Notes: generated from the letters alone by a model not told the origin. Counted from the first letter of the stretch, positions 49,262 to 58,042 are shown. The stretch is 64,000 nt of DNA from CADEEX01 sp964577955 (GCA_964577955.1 CAZOAZ010000002.1:1-64000), one strand, 5' to 3'. Made by a program: numbers and translations.

Positions 49262-52200
49262 ATGAGACGGACAGCGATTGCCATCGCGGGCTTGGCCCTG
49301 TTGATGGTCGCCGGCTTCGCGAGCCAGGTCAGCGCGCAGAGTTCGATCATCGGCACGGTACTCGATACCTCGGGCGCCGTCCTGCCGGGCGTCTCGGTCG
49401 ATGCCGCCAGCGAGGCGCTGATTGAAGGGACGAAGAATACGGTCACGAACAGCGAGGGGCAGTACCGCATCACCGACTTGCGCCCCGGCATCTACACCGT
49501 CACCTTCACGCTGAACGGGTTTCAAACCACCAAACAGCCCAATCTGAATCTACCGGGCGAATTCACGCTGACGGTCAACGCCAGCATGGCCGTTGGCGCC
49601 GTCGCGGAGACGATCATCGTCACGGGCACGACGACCAACGTCGACGTCCAGAGCGCCGTCCAGATCACGCGCCTGGACCGCGATGCGCTCGACAATATTC
49701 CAACCGGCCAGAACATCTGGGAAATCGGCCAACTGATCTCGGGGATCCAGCTGAGCACGCCCAGCGTCGGCGGCTCCGCCGGCGGCGAACAGACTTACAT
49801 GTCCATCCACGGCATGAGCGCGGCGCAGAACGTCGTGCTGGTCGACGGTCTCACCGTGAGCGGCCTCGAGTTGAACGGGGCGATCCAGAACTACTTCAAC
49901 AACGACACCAGCCAGGAACTCAGCTACCAGACGAGCGGCATCAACGCCGACCGCTCGGGCGGCGGTGTTACGGTCAACATGATTCCGCGCGAGGGCGGCA
50001 ACCGCTTCTCAGGCGACGGCTACTTCAACTATCGCCCCGGCTCGTGGATTGGCGACAACTTCACGCAGCGTCTGGCCGATATGGGCGCAACCAGCGCCAA
50101 CGGGCTGACGCACCTCTCGGATTTCACCGTTTCTCAGGGCGGCCCGATCAAAAAGGACGCGCTCTGGTTCTTCGCCTCTTATCATCAGTTCAACGAAGGC
50201 GATCTCCTCGGCAACTCGTTCCTCGACGATGGCACGCAGACGACAGACGATCAGCGCATCCTCCAGGGATCGCTGCGCCTGACGTTGCAGCTGGGCGCCA
50301 AGACCAAGCTGTCGGGACACTACGAAAAAATCGACAAGATCCGGACGCACGAGACGGTGTCCGCCAACGAAGACCCGGAAACCGCGGCGCTCTACCGGAC
50401 GGCGCCGGACTACTCGACGGCCACGGCCAAACTCACGTCGACGCTCAGCAACCGGCTGCTCTTCACCGCCGGCTACTCGATGAACCGGGAATTCCGCAAC
50501 CAGTTCGGCCAGCCGGGCATCCTGCAGGAACGCGGCACTCCAGAGTGGTTCGCGAACGCCTCGCGCACGACGCAGACGGCTGGCGGCCCTCGCACGACCG
50601 CCCCGTCCCTCGCGACGTCCAATTGGCCGGCGCGCTACAACGCCGAGGCGTCGCTCTCCTACGTCACCGCCCGACACAACATGAAGACCGGCATCCAGTA
50701 TCAGTGGGGCACCTTCTACCACAACTCATTCGCGAATGCCGATCTCACGCAGCGCTACACGAACGTGACGCCGTCCGCCGCCAGCGCCGCCACCCCCAAC
50801 TTCACCTTCTCGAATCCGGCCGATGTCGTCGTACGCAACACGCCGGTCGAATCGCAGGATCGCCTGGTGCGCGACCTGGGCATCTACGCTCAGGATTCGT
50901 GGCGCCTGAACCGGCTGACGCTGAACTACGGCCTGCGCTGGGAGAACGTGGTGGCGCAGAACGATGCCTACGATGCCGCGGCCGGCCGCTTCGTCCGGGC
51001 ACGGTCAATCCCGGCAGTCGAGAACGTCCCGAACTACAAGGATTTCGCGCCGCGCGTGAGCATCGTGTACGACCTCTTCGGCAACTCGAAGACGGCGGTG
51101 AAGTACGCCATCAATCGCTACAACCGCTCCACGGGCACGGCGCTGGCCAACACCTTCAACACGCTGACGTCCGCGACCCGCGCCGTCGCGTGGACCGATC
51201 TCAACGGCAACAACATCGCCGAAGTGCCGTCGGTGTACGACGCCAACGGCAATCCGACCTACTGCACGTACCAGACGGCGGGCTGTGAGATCGCCCTCGA
51301 CGGCACCACCGCTGGCAGCTTCAACGGCCTGCGCACCGTGAGGCTGGCCGCCGGTTGCTCTGCCGCGCAGCTTGCGGCCGCCAACGCCAATCCGCAGTGC
51401 TTCACGTTCTTCGGCGACCCCGCCGATGCGTCAACCTACACGCCGTACGAGCGCACCTGGAACCTCGAGCAGGCGCTGTCGATCGAGCATCAGCTGACGC
51501 AGCGCATTACGATCGACGGCACGTGGACGCACGGCAGCGATCATGACATCGCGAAGACGCTCAACCGCTTCCGGCAGGCGGGCGACTACCGGGAAGTCAC
51601 GATCTTCAACCCGGAAGATGGCACGCCGATCACCGTCTACTCGATCAGGGATGCAGAGACCCGGACGCGGCTCTCGCAGGGCGGCTCGAGCCTGACGGTC
51701 ACCGAACCGACCAGCAAATCCGTGTTCAACGAGTTTGCGGCGGATTTCCGGATTCGGCCGTACACCGGCGCGCAGGTCTTCGGCGGCTGGACGATGTCGC
51801 GGGAGCTCACGGATACCTGCGGATCGACGCAGAGCGATCCCGTCACCGGTACGCCGCTCGTGGCGGACCCGAACTCACTGCGCTTCTGCGATCAATTCAA
51901 CCTGCCCGACGGTCTGAACGTCGCGTGGGCCCACGACTTCCGCGTCAGCGGCAGCTTCCCGCTCAAGTGGCAGGGCATCAATTTCGGCTTCAGCTACTTG
52001 AACAACGATGAGGGGGCGTTCAACCGCTTCTACTCCATCGTTGTCGCCACGACGCGGTATCCGAGCCCTGGTGACGGACGGCGAATCGCCGGTCAGCCGG
52101 CGCCGCTTTGTCCGACGACGTTTGGCTGCACACCCGGCGCCCTGGTCTTCGCCCCCGGCACGTTCCTGCAGACCGCTGGCTCGACGACGCTCAACGTCGA

Positions 52201-52444
52201 CATGGAGCCAAACGGGAGCCAGCGGCTCGAGCGGCTCCAGCAGGTCGACATCAAGCTGTCGAAGTCGTTCCGGTTCAACAAGGTGCGTATCTCACCGACG
52301 CTCAACGTCTATAACCTGCTCAACTCCGACCACATCATTTCGTATCAGAGCCTCGCGTACGCGAGCTCGGTCGGCAACTACCTGATTCCGAACTCGGTCC
52401 TGGTCGGCCGGGTGATCGGCATCGAGACGCGGGTCAGCTGGTAG
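49262..52444 (+). CDS. TonB-dependent receptor with carboxypeptidase-regulatory-like N-terminal domain
   Basis: This is a 1060-residue outer-membrane protein. ATG 49262 follows GGAGGAGG. The signal peptide ends at FASQVSAQ. Residues about 28-110 form the Ig-like CarboxypepD_reg domain (SIIGTVLDTSGAVLPGVSVDA, GQYRITDLRPGIYTVTFTLNGF). A plug domain follows (IIVTGTTTNVDVQSAVQITRLDRDALDNIP, SIHGMSAAQNVVLVDGLTVSG, GGGVTVNMIPREGGNRFSG), then a long barrel ending in VIGIETRVSW. This is the Oar/SusC-like receptor type abundant in Acidobacteriota; it imports large ligands using TonB energy. No SusD partner is next to it. It ends the plus-strand series from 40.9 kb. Confidence 0.92.
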   Translation: MRRTAIAIAGLALLMVAGFASQVSAQSSIIGTVLDTSGAVLPGVSVDAASEALIEGTKNTVTNSEGQYRITDLRPGIYTVTFTLNGFQTTKQPNLNLPGEFTLTVNASMAVGAVAETIIVTGTTTNVDVQSAVQITRLDRDALDNIPTGQNIWEIGQLISGIQLSTPSVGGSAGGEQTYMSIHGMSAAQNVVLVDGLTVSGLELNGAIQNYFNNDTSQELSYQTSGINADRSGGGVTVNMIPREGGNRFSGDGYFNYRPGSWIGDNFTQRLADMGATSANGLTHLSDFTVSQGGPIKKDALWFFASYHQFNEGDLLGNSFLDDGTQTTDDQRILQGSLRLTLQLGAKTKLSGHYEKIDKIRTHETVSANEDPETAALYRTAPDYSTATAKLTSTLSNRLLFTAGYSMNREFRNQFGQPGILQERGTPEWFANASRTTQTAGGPRTTAPSLATSNWPARYNAEASLSYVTARHNMKTGIQYQWGTFYHNSFANADLTQRYTNVTPSAASAATPNFTFSNPADVVVRNTPVESQDRLVRDLGIYAQDSWRLNRLTLNYGLRWENVVAQNDAYDAAAGRFVRARSIPAVENVPNYKDFAPRVSIVYDLFGNSKTAVKYAINRYNRSTGTALANTFNTLTSATRAVAWTDLNGNNIAEVPSVYDANGNPTYCTYQTAGCEIALDGTTAGSFNGLRTVRLAAGCSAAQLAAANANPQCFTFFGDPADASTYTPYERTWNLEQALSIEHQLTQRITIDGTWTHGSDHDIAKTLNRFRQAGDYREVTIFNPEDGTPITVYSIRDAETRTRLSQGGSSLTVTEPTSKSVFNEFAADFRIRPYTGAQVFGGWTMSRELTDTCGSTQSDPVTGTPLVADPNSLRFCDQFNLPDGLNVAWAHDFRVSGSFPLKWQGINFGFSYLNNDEGAFNRFYSIVVATTRYPSPGDGRRIAGQPAPLCPTTFGCTPGALVFAPGTFLQTAGSTTLNVDMEPNGSQRLERLQQVDIKLSKSFRFNKVRISPTLNVYNLLNSDHIISYQSLAYASSVGNYLIPNSVLVGRVIGIETRVSW

Positions 52445-52475
52445 GTCAACGGGAAAGAGCTTTTCACAACGAACT

Positions 52476-52522
52476 CGCAGAGCCCGCAGAGCCTTCATTT
52501 GAAGAGCTCTGCGGTCTTTGCG
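52476..52522. terminator. Stem-loop between convergent genes, possible bidirectional terminator
   Basis: Arms 52476-52492 and 52506-52522 pair at 14 of 17 positions (CGCAGAGC...GCAGAGC against GCTCTGC...TTTGCG) around a 13-base loop. It lies between the stops of the receptor and the serine hydrolase. There is no long U tract, so termination may depend on other signals. Confidence 0.45.
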
Positions 52523-52579
52523 ATCTCACCGTGAGTGCTTGATACTGCCCGAGCGTCTGGCGCTTGAAGCCTCCCGCGC

Positions 52580-53911
52580 TCAGTCCACGATCGCCTGGAC
52601 AACCGCGTTCTCGAAGTCGCCGCGCATCGCGTTTACCGGCTCCTGAATCAGCAGCACGGCGGCGAGGCGGTCCTTCGGATCCACCCAGAAGTGGGTGCCG
52701 AACGCCCCTGACCACCCGAAGCTGCCGTTGGCGAGCGCCGAATTCGCCTCGGCCCGGTTCATCACCACTCGAACGCTCAGGCCGAATCCCATTCCACGCC
52801 CGCCGGTCGTTGTCTTCTCGAACAGATCGCCGACGTGATTCGAGCCCATGCGCTCCACGGTTCGGGGACTCAGGAAGCGATGACCATTGAGCTCGCCGCC
52901 ATTGGCCAGCATGGCCGCGAACTGGATGTAGTCTTCGGCCGTCGAGTACAGCCCGCCGCCACCCGACGCGATCTTCGTGTCGAGCCAGTCGGGCGTGCCG
53001 GTGCGCTCGAGACCCGCAGGGCGGATGTTGTAAAGCGTGACGACGCGCGGGAGTTTGTCGGCCGGAACCCAGAAGAACGTGTCCTTCATGCCGAGCGGAT
53101 CGAAGAGCCGCGTCTTCAAAAAGTCCTCGTACTTCTGCCCCGACGCGACCTCGACGATGCGGCAGAGCGTTTCCATGCCGGCGAGCAGACTGTACTGCCA
53201 GACCGTGCCCGGCTGGAAGTCGAGCGGACCAGCCGCGAGCTTGGGCACGTAGGTTTCGAGCGTATCGGTTTTGAGCCGCGGCGCCGCGCGCTGCGCCGCG
53301 CGATCGCCGACGCCGCTGCTCTCGACGCCGGATGTGTGCGTCAGCAGGTCGCGCACCTGCACTTCGCGCAGCGCGGGCATGGTGTAGATCTCGGGTTCCG
53401 GTGCGCCGCCCCGGCCGCCTCGTCCCGCCCCGGCGCCAGCTGCCGCGGCCCGGCCGCCTCCCCCCGGAGCGCCGGGCTTGAGCATCGCCACCTGCAGATC
53501 CTTGAAGCCCGGAATGAACCGCGACACGGGATCGGTGAGCCGCACCTTGCCTTCTTCGACCAGCATCAGGATCGCGACGCCGGTGACCGGCTTCGACATC
53601 GACGCCATGCGGAAGATCGCGTCCTTCCGCATCGGCGTTTTCGCCTCGAGATCCATCAACCCCTGCGCCTCGAAGTGCGCGACCTTGCCGCGGCGCGCGG
53701 CGATCGTCACCGCGCCGGGGATTTGTTTGGAGTCGATGTAGCGCTGCACCATCTGATTGACGCGCTGCAGCCGCTCCGACGAGAACCCGACGTCTTCCGC
53801 TTTCGTCGCCGGACCGAGCGCCGCCGATGTCGGGATTACTGCCAGCGCAATCGCGATTGGGATGAGACGAAGGACGATACGCCGGGAGGGTCGACGAATC
53901 TCAGATGCCAT
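52580..53911 (-). CDS. Beta-lactamase-fold serine hydrolase (class C/EstB-like)
   Basis: This 443-residue exported hydrolase starts at ATG 53911 with AAGGAGG five bases upstream. After a signal peptide (LIPIAIALAVIPTSAAL) it has S104-M-S-K107 (nucleophile and base), Y240 in WQYSLLAG, and a C-terminal SGAFGTHFWVDP. RDLLTHTSG is the usual strand before the tyrosine motif. Family members include esterases, D-aminopeptidases and carboxypeptidases; true beta-lactamase activity is unlikely. A low-complexity Gly/Ala/Arg insert (about 147-172) interrupts the loop before the HTSG strand and looks like a recent expansion. Confidence 0.86.
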   Translation of the reverse strand: MASEIRRPSRRIVLRLIPIAIALAVIPTSAALGPATKAEDVGFSSERLQRVNQMVQRYIDSKQIPGAVTIAARRGKVAHFEAQGLMDLEAKTPMRKDAIFRMASMSKPVTGVAILMLVEEGKVRLTDPVSRFIPGFKDLQVAMLKPGAPGGGGRAAAAGAGAGRGGRGGAPEPEIYTMPALREVQVRDLLTHTSGVESSGVGDRAAQRAAPRLKTDTLETYVPKLAAGPLDFQPGTVWQYSLLAGMETLCRIVEVASGQKYEDFLKTRLFDPLGMKDTFFWVPADKLPRVVTLYNIRPAGLERTGTPDWLDTKIASGGGGLYSTAEDYIQFAAMLANGGELNGHRFLSPRTVERMGSNHVGDLFEKTTTGGRGMGFGLSVRVVMNRAEANSALANGSFGWSGAFGTHFWVDPKDRLAAVLLIQEPVNAMRGDFENAVVQAIVD

Positions 53912-53967
53912 CACGTCCTCCTTCAGGACGCGACAGCCTAGCACGGGTCGGCGATGCGCGGTCTAGA

Positions 53968-55329
53968 CTAGTGGCGCCCGACTGTCCGGCGGAATCTCAC
54001 CGCCGTCACGCCGATCCCGGCGTGCAAGTGCCACCGTCCCTCGAGGTAGTCAGCGGGGGTCAGGTTGACCGTCGCGGCAACCGGCACATGAACCGTCAGT
54101 CCCTTGAATGTCCTGCGGAACTCGACAGCGCCCGTGACGCCGGTCGACCAATGCCCGTCTTCGGCCATCCGTCGTCCATTGACTCGAGTGTCGGCCTTCT
54201 GAACGACTCGCTCGCCGCGGGCATTCGCAAACAGCACCGACGCACCTGCGCCGAGCGTCGCCGATCGAGCGATTGGCAACGTGAGATCGCGTGTCACGAG
54301 GAAGTCAAGCGCGCTGTCACGGTGAAAATACTCGTCGCGATAGAGCGCCTGCGTGCGCCGGGACTCCCACTGCCCGCCGGCGCGAGCCTGAACGGTGACG
54401 CCGTAGTTGCCGCCGCGGATCTGCAGACCCACGGCTGCGGCGTCGAAGCGGCGAACGAATGCGCACGCCGTCGATTCGTCGCAGCGCGCCGACGGCAGCG
54501 CGGACAGGCTCAGAAGACCGGCGACGTAGATATCGGTCGTCACAACTCTGAGCCCTGCCGCCACCTCCGCTATGTGCGCCCGGCGGCGTGGCCAGTACGG
54601 AGTGTCCTGAAAGTCGTCGAGGAGCGAACTGCCCTCCAGACTGAGCGTAGTCTGTCCCTCACGCAAGCCGCGAACGATCCGGGCCCTCAGCGCATCGATG
54701 TACTCGGACAACCGATCGAGCTCGCCACGCGTGTGCTGCGTCCCGTCTGCCGCAATAATCAGATCGAAGTCCTGGTCTTTCAGCAGTCCAACGTAAGTCT
54801 GCGCATCCGTGACTGAGAGGTCGCCGAATGCGCGCGCACCGGGTGGCCCGGGAAACTGCGTCGTGAATAGCGCGCGCTGCTGACTGAACGCGACGATGGT
54901 GAGGTCGCGCATCTGACGCGTCTCGATCACGCGAATCCGCTCGCCCGCCAGCACCAGTTCGGTGAAGTAGTCAAAATTCCTGATCACCTCCGGCTGGTCG
55001 CTGGTTCGGGAAGCCGTGAGGACCGCTGTGCCATCGTCGCGGGCGGGATCGGCGCCCGTCCGAACAACGTAGCGCAGGCGTCGCCCGGGAAATTGGCTGG
55101 CCAGTTCGCTACGAAGCCAGGTGGCCGTCTGAGACCCAAGCGGCGCGCACACGAGAATCCCGTCAACCGTCGCGAGCACGACCGTCGTCCGGACCGAGTC
55201 GCGAACGACGTAGAGATCTCCCCGTACGTGTTCCAGCGTCGGCGCCGACCCCGCGCTCGGCTGTCCCCACGCCGGAGCCACGGCCATAAGGCTCAATCCG
55301 ATCCCGACGAGCCATCCGAACGCGCGCAT
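53968..55329 (-). CDS. Metallo-beta-lactamase-like pseudoenzyme joined to a probable beta-barrel
   Basis: This 453-residue exported protein has a signal peptide ending at AWGQ. Residues about 32-250 follow the metallo-beta-lactamase plan: LEHVRGDLYVVRDSVRTTVVLATVDGILVCAPLG, RLRYVVRTGADPARDDGTAVL, RQMRDLTIVAFSQQRALFTT. Where active enzymes have T-H-x-H-x-D-H it has T91-G-A-D-P-A-R97, so all four metal ligands are gone. The C-terminal half (about 255-453) is strings of amphipathic strands (AAVGLQIRGGNYGVTVQARAG, SALDFLVTRDLTLPI, LTVHVPVAATVNL, HLHAGIGVTAVRFRR), which look like an outer-membrane barrel. It begins 3 bases after the lipoprotein gene stop and is surely co-transcribed with it. Confidence 0.65.
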   Translation of the reverse strand: MRAFGWLVGIGLSLMAVAPAWGQPSAGSAPTLEHVRGDLYVVRDSVRTTVVLATVDGILVCAPLGSQTATWLRSELASQFPGRRLRYVVRTGADPARDDGTAVLTASRTSDQPEVIRNFDYFTELVLAGERIRVIETRQMRDLTIVAFSQQRALFTTQFPGPPGARAFGDLSVTDAQTYVGLLKDQDFDLIIAADGTQHTRGELDRLSEYIDALRARIVRGLREGQTTLSLEGSSLLDDFQDTPYWPRRRAHIAEVAAGLRVVTTDIYVAGLLSLSALPSARCDESTACAFVRRFDAAAVGLQIRGGNYGVTVQARAGGQWESRRTQALYRDEYFHRDSALDFLVTRDLTLPIARSATLGAGASVLFANARGERVVQKADTRVNGRRMAEDGHWSTGVTGAVEFRRTFKGLTVHVPVAATVNLTPADYLEGRWHLHAGIGVTAVRFRRTVGRH

Positions 55330-55332
55330 CGG

Positions 55333-56007
55333 CTACCGGGGATACGCGCCGGAGTAGTAGGGAAAGACCGCTGCGCGGTATGTCGCCGACACGCCCTGGT
55401 AGGACGCCCGAACCTCGGTGATACCCGGAGCCACAACGAACATCGACGACACGTCAAACCTGATGACGGCCGAATTCGAGGAAGACCAGGCAAAGCTCCC
55501 CTGAGGAACACTGGGAAACGGCGTTGGGATCAATGACGCAACGGCCTGCGCGCGATTCACCGACACTTCGCCGAGGGAATTAAGCACAAGCCTCAGATAC
55601 GGTTCCGGCGGACGGCCATCGCGCACGACGAGACCGATCGAGGCTGAAAGGCCCCGGTACGACGCAACGATCAGGCTGGTGCCGCTTCGCAGCAGCCGGA
55701 TCGAGCCTTGCGCGATGTTCGGGCCTGAACTTCCCGCGGCGACTGACGGATCGGAGCTCGTCCACTGCACATCCGAGCCGCCGAACCCGTAGACACCGTC
55801 GGCATCCTGAGTGACGGCGTTCAGAGAAATAGACCCATTGAGCTCACCTAACCACAGATCCAGCCTGCCGATATCGCCACGATAAGGCTGGTGATAAATC
55901 TGGAGCGACGTCAGCGGGACGCTGGTCGGCGCGGTCGGATAGGACGGGGTGCAGCCAGCGGCGATCACCGCCGCCACACACAACGTCGTCGTTCGAAGGG
56001 TCGGCAA
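55333..56007 (-). CDS. Lipoprotein with bacterial Ig-like (BID_2) domains
   Basis: This 224-residue protein has a lipobox AAGC after LCVAAVI, so it is an anchored lipoprotein. It contains two tandem Ig-like units of the BID_2 type: VQWTSSDPSVAAGSSG...IRLLRSGTSLIVASYRGLSASIGLVV and SFAWSSSNSAVIRFDVSSMFVVAPGITEVRASYQGVSATYRAAV. These domains bind partners at the cell surface. It is three bases upstream of the metallo-beta-lactamase-like/barrel gene, suggesting a two-protein surface complex. Confidence 0.75.
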   Translation of the reverse strand: MPTLRTTTLCVAAVIAAGCTPSYPTAPTSVPLTSLQIYHQPYRGDIGRLDLWLGELNGSISLNAVTQDADGVYGFGGSDVQWTSSDPSVAAGSSGPNIAQGSIRLLRSGTSLIVASYRGLSASIGLVVRDGRPPEPYLRLVLNSLGEVSVNRAQAVASLIPTPFPSVPQGSFAWSSSNSAVIRFDVSSMFVVAPGITEVRASYQGVSATYRAAVFPYYSGAYPR

Positions 56008-56025
56008 ACGACAGATTCTATCTCG

Positions 56026-56559
56026 TCATCGCCGAGTCTCGATGCTCTGCGCCAGGCCACGAAAAGCCCTCAACATTTCGTTGTAGGAAAAGTTCGCATT
56101 CCGACCGCTTGGATTCGGCAGGACCACGACGCGCGTTCCCTCGAAGTCGTCTGACTGGATCCCGAGGGCGACAGGCCCTTTCGACGGCACGTCGAAGATC
56201 GCGCGGTACAGCGTCACCCCGATCAGCGCCACGATCTCCGGCTGCCACTTGCGAACTTTTCGGCGGAGCACGCGCAGACCCGCCACGTACTCGCCGGGTT
56301 TCAGCGTGTCGATACCAGGCGTCGGCCGCGGGATCAGGTTCGTGATCCCGTACCCCCACTCCATCAGGCGCCTGTCGTCCTCTGCGCGGAGCAGCTCCGG
56401 CGTCAATCCCGATTCGTGGAGGAGTTTCCAGAAACGATTCGAGAACCCGGCAAAGTGATGGCCGAGGGTGGCCGACCGGACTCCGGGGTTGATGCCAACG
56501 AAGAGGACTCGCACACCGGGCCGAATGCGATCCTTGAGGCGCAGGGACTCGTAGGACAT
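56026..56559 (-). CDS. mug: G/U mismatch-specific DNA glycosylase
   Basis: This 177-residue enzyme is of the Mug/TDG family. LFVGINPGVRSATLGHHFAGFSNRFW is the active-site region with catalytic N24; LPNPSGRNANFSY is the second family motif, whose loop penetrates DNA at the mismatch. The enzyme removes uracil and ethenocytosine opposite guanine in base-excision repair. Length is normal. It is followed by the Ig lipoprotein gene 18 bases on and preceded by a palindromic repeat. Confidence 0.92.
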   Translation of the reverse strand: MSYESLRLKDRIRPGVRVLFVGINPGVRSATLGHHFAGFSNRFWKLLHESGLTPELLRAEDDRRLMEWGYGITNLIPRPTPGIDTLKPGEYVAGLRVLRRKVRKWQPEIVALIGVTLYRAIFDVPSKGPVALGIQSDDFEGTRVVVLPNPSGRNANFSYNEMLRAFRGLAQSIETRR

Positions 56560-56572
56560 AGGAAGAGCGATC

Positions 56573-56625
56573 GTGGAATCCGGCGTCAGCCGGATTCATC
56601 CGGCTCCGGCGAGGCCGGAGCCCAC
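56573..56625. repeat. Two adjacent palindromes of the dispersed CCGGC...GCCGG family
   Basis: AATCCGGC-GTCA-GCCGGATT is followed directly by a GCTCCGGC-GAG-GCCGGAGC hairpin and the CCCACG tail. It fills the gap between mug and the PIN toxin gene. Loops differ from the TGAA/TAAA of other copies, but arms are paired. Confidence 0.75.
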
Positions 56626-56636
56626 GTACTTTTCGT

Positions 56637-57011
56637 TCAGCGTCGTGGCCGCTGAGCGGCGGCGATCAGTTGCTTGTCCAACGTGACCAGCGGCGCGCCG
56701 AGTTCGCGCGACAGCGACAGATAGGCGGCGTCGTAGGCCGAGAGGCCGGTTTCGGCCGCGAGCGCGAAGACCGCGAGCGGATCGACAGAGTGAATCGTGA
56801 TCGGCATCGCCAGGACCCGGCCCAGGCCCTCAACGAACCGCTCGGTCAACGCCGGCGCGCGGCGGCAGCGGCTCAGCGTCGCGTTCGCCATCTCCAACGG
56901 AAACAATGAGGGCGCGTGAAGCACTTCGCCATCGAGGCGGGCCACGATCTGCGCCGCCCGGTCGTCGTCGAACACAATGGCGCCAAGCGCCGAGGCGTCA
57001 ACCACGACCAC
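56637..57011 (-). CDS. PIN-domain toxin (second type II TA pair)
   Basis: This 124-residue PIN ribonuclease has the acidic residues D5 (MVVVDASAL), E40 (LFPLEMANA), D94 (SAYDAAYLSL) and D112 (VTLDKQLI), all intact. It starts at GTG 57011, overlapping the antitoxin gene by 14 bases. It is quite different in sequence from the first toxin at 6131, so the two pairs are not a recent duplication. The likely action is cleavage of tRNA or mRNA when freed from the antitoxin. Confidence 0.87.
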   Translation of the reverse strand: MVVVDASALGAIVFDDDRAAQIVARLDGEVLHAPSLFPLEMANATLSRCRRAPALTERFVEGLGRVLAMPITIHSVDPLAVFALAAETGLSAYDAAYLSLSRELGAPLVTLDKQLIAAAQRPRR

Positions 57012-57321
57012 GGGATTTCACCCGCCTGGTCCGCGAGTGCCGCGCTGGCGCCGGGGCCAACGCCGTCTCGAGGTGGTGGCCACGCTCGTCGCGCATCCGC
57101 CGGATGTCCTCGACCGCGCTGCCGGTCCCGCGAAAACCCTGGGTCTTCGCCCACTGGTGCAGGCCTTCGACGGTCAGCGTTCGTTTCGCCGGCTCGCCAG
57201 CGACGCGTTCGATGATCGCCAGCAGCTCGCCCTGAAGCGAGCGACGATTGGCGACGGCCTGACTCCGCAAACGTTCGACGACCTCGTCGGGCACGTTCTT
57301 GATGGAAAGCGTCACCGGCAT
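56998..57321 (-). CDS. FitA-like ribbon-helix-helix antitoxin
   Basis: This 107-residue protein begins at ATG 57321 with MPVTLSIKNVPDEVVERLRSQAVANRRSLQGELLAII, a ribbon-helix-helix DNA-binding domain of the FitA (Arc-like) type. The C-terminal half (EGLHQWAKTQGFRG, AVEDIRRMRDERG) is the part expected to bind the PIN toxin. A basic tail (RHSRTRRVKSRGRG) is coded by bases that overlap the toxin start. FitA-type antitoxins repress their own promoter together with the toxin. Confidence 0.82.
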   Translation of the reverse strand: MPVTLSIKNVPDEVVERLRSQAVANRRSLQGELLAIIERVAGEPAKRTLTVEGLHQWAKTQGFRGTGSAVEDIRRMRDERGHHLETALAPAPARHSRTRRVKSRGRG

Positions 57322-57457
57322 GGTTTCATTATAGATCCAGATCGGAGCCATATTGGCGCCACAATCCCAGACTGCTGCTCAACCTGGCGTCGCGCCCGGC
57401 GCGTGCGCTCGACCGGCCGCTGGCCCGAGACGCGTCCGCCCCGGACGGCCTGGAGCA

Positions 57458-57577
57458 TGCCACATCTACCTTGGCGAAGCGGATCATCTGCCGCGGCGGG
57501 TTACGCTGTCCGGCGATCGCGGCACCTTCGACTTCACCAAGTGGAACGCGACAACGATCGGAGCGCCAGGAGTCTGA
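57458..57577 (+). pseudogene. C-terminal remnant of an exported LolA/LppX-like protein
   Basis: In one frame the bases encode IYLGEADHLPRRVTLSG, then GTFDFTKWNATTIGAP before TGA. This resembles the end of LolA-fold lipid-carrier or DUF2092-type proteins, where a W/Y-I-D-x-x-x-x-LPRR strand is followed by a T-F-x-F-x-W strand. No matching upstream part or start is visible in that frame, so it is probably what is left of a deleted gene. Similarity is short and the call is tentative. Confidence 0.35.
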
Positions 57578-57676
57578 AACGGTCGGTCTGGGTGTGTCGG
57601 CACGAGGGTTGCGATTCGTCGACGATGCTAAGATGCCGGCTCGGTTTGCCGCCATCGTTGTCGAGGAAACGAGGCT

Positions 57677-58033
57677 ATGGACCAAGAGATGACGACCAGA
57701 CGGGTCGACGACCTTGACCGGCGGGTCACGCGTGTGGAGGACGTCCTACCCACACTTGCGACCAAGGAAGATCTCCGGTTGGCAACGTTGGCAACGAAAG
57801 AGGACCTCCGGTTGGCGATGCTGGCAACGAAAGAGGATCTGCGGTTGGCGATGCTGGCAACCAGGGAGGACATCCGACTGGCGGTTGAGCCACTGGCGAC
57901 AAAGGTCGAGCTTCGCGAGAGCGAAGAGCGGGTGCGGCGTCACATGGACGTCCTCTTCGAGGCGCAACGCTCCGACATTCAACTCCTCGCCGAACACGTG
58001 TCCGGCCTGATGTCGAAAATCAGCGGCACATAG
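57677..58033 (+). CDS. Coiled-coil protein with LATKEDLR repeats
   Basis: This 118-residue cytoplasmic protein starts at ATG 57677. Residues 27-70 are four 11-residue repeats (LATKEDLRLA(T/M/V)), a right-handed or hendecad coiled coil, followed by a fifth degenerate copy (LATKVELRES) and a longer helix (EERVRRHMDVLFEAQRSDIQLLAEHVSGLMSKI). Proteins with such repeats are common, vary in copy number and are mostly of unknown role. It lies 9 bases before the EVE-domain gene and may be co-transcribed. Confidence 0.75.
   Translation: MDQEMTTRRVDDLDRRVTRVEDVLPTLATKEDLRLATLATKEDLRLAMLATKEDLRLAMLATREDIRLAVEPLATKVELRESEERVRRHMDVLFEAQRSDIQLLAEHVSGLMSKISGT
57755..57886 (+). repeat. Four tandem 33-base units coding LATKEDLRLAx
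   Basis: The units are exactly 33 bases long, and the second and third are nearly identical at DNA level (GGCAACGAAAGAGGA...), a sign of recent expansion by unequal recombination or slippage. Copy number may differ between strains without changing frame. Confidence 0.8.
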
Positions 58034-58042
58034 GACACAACC

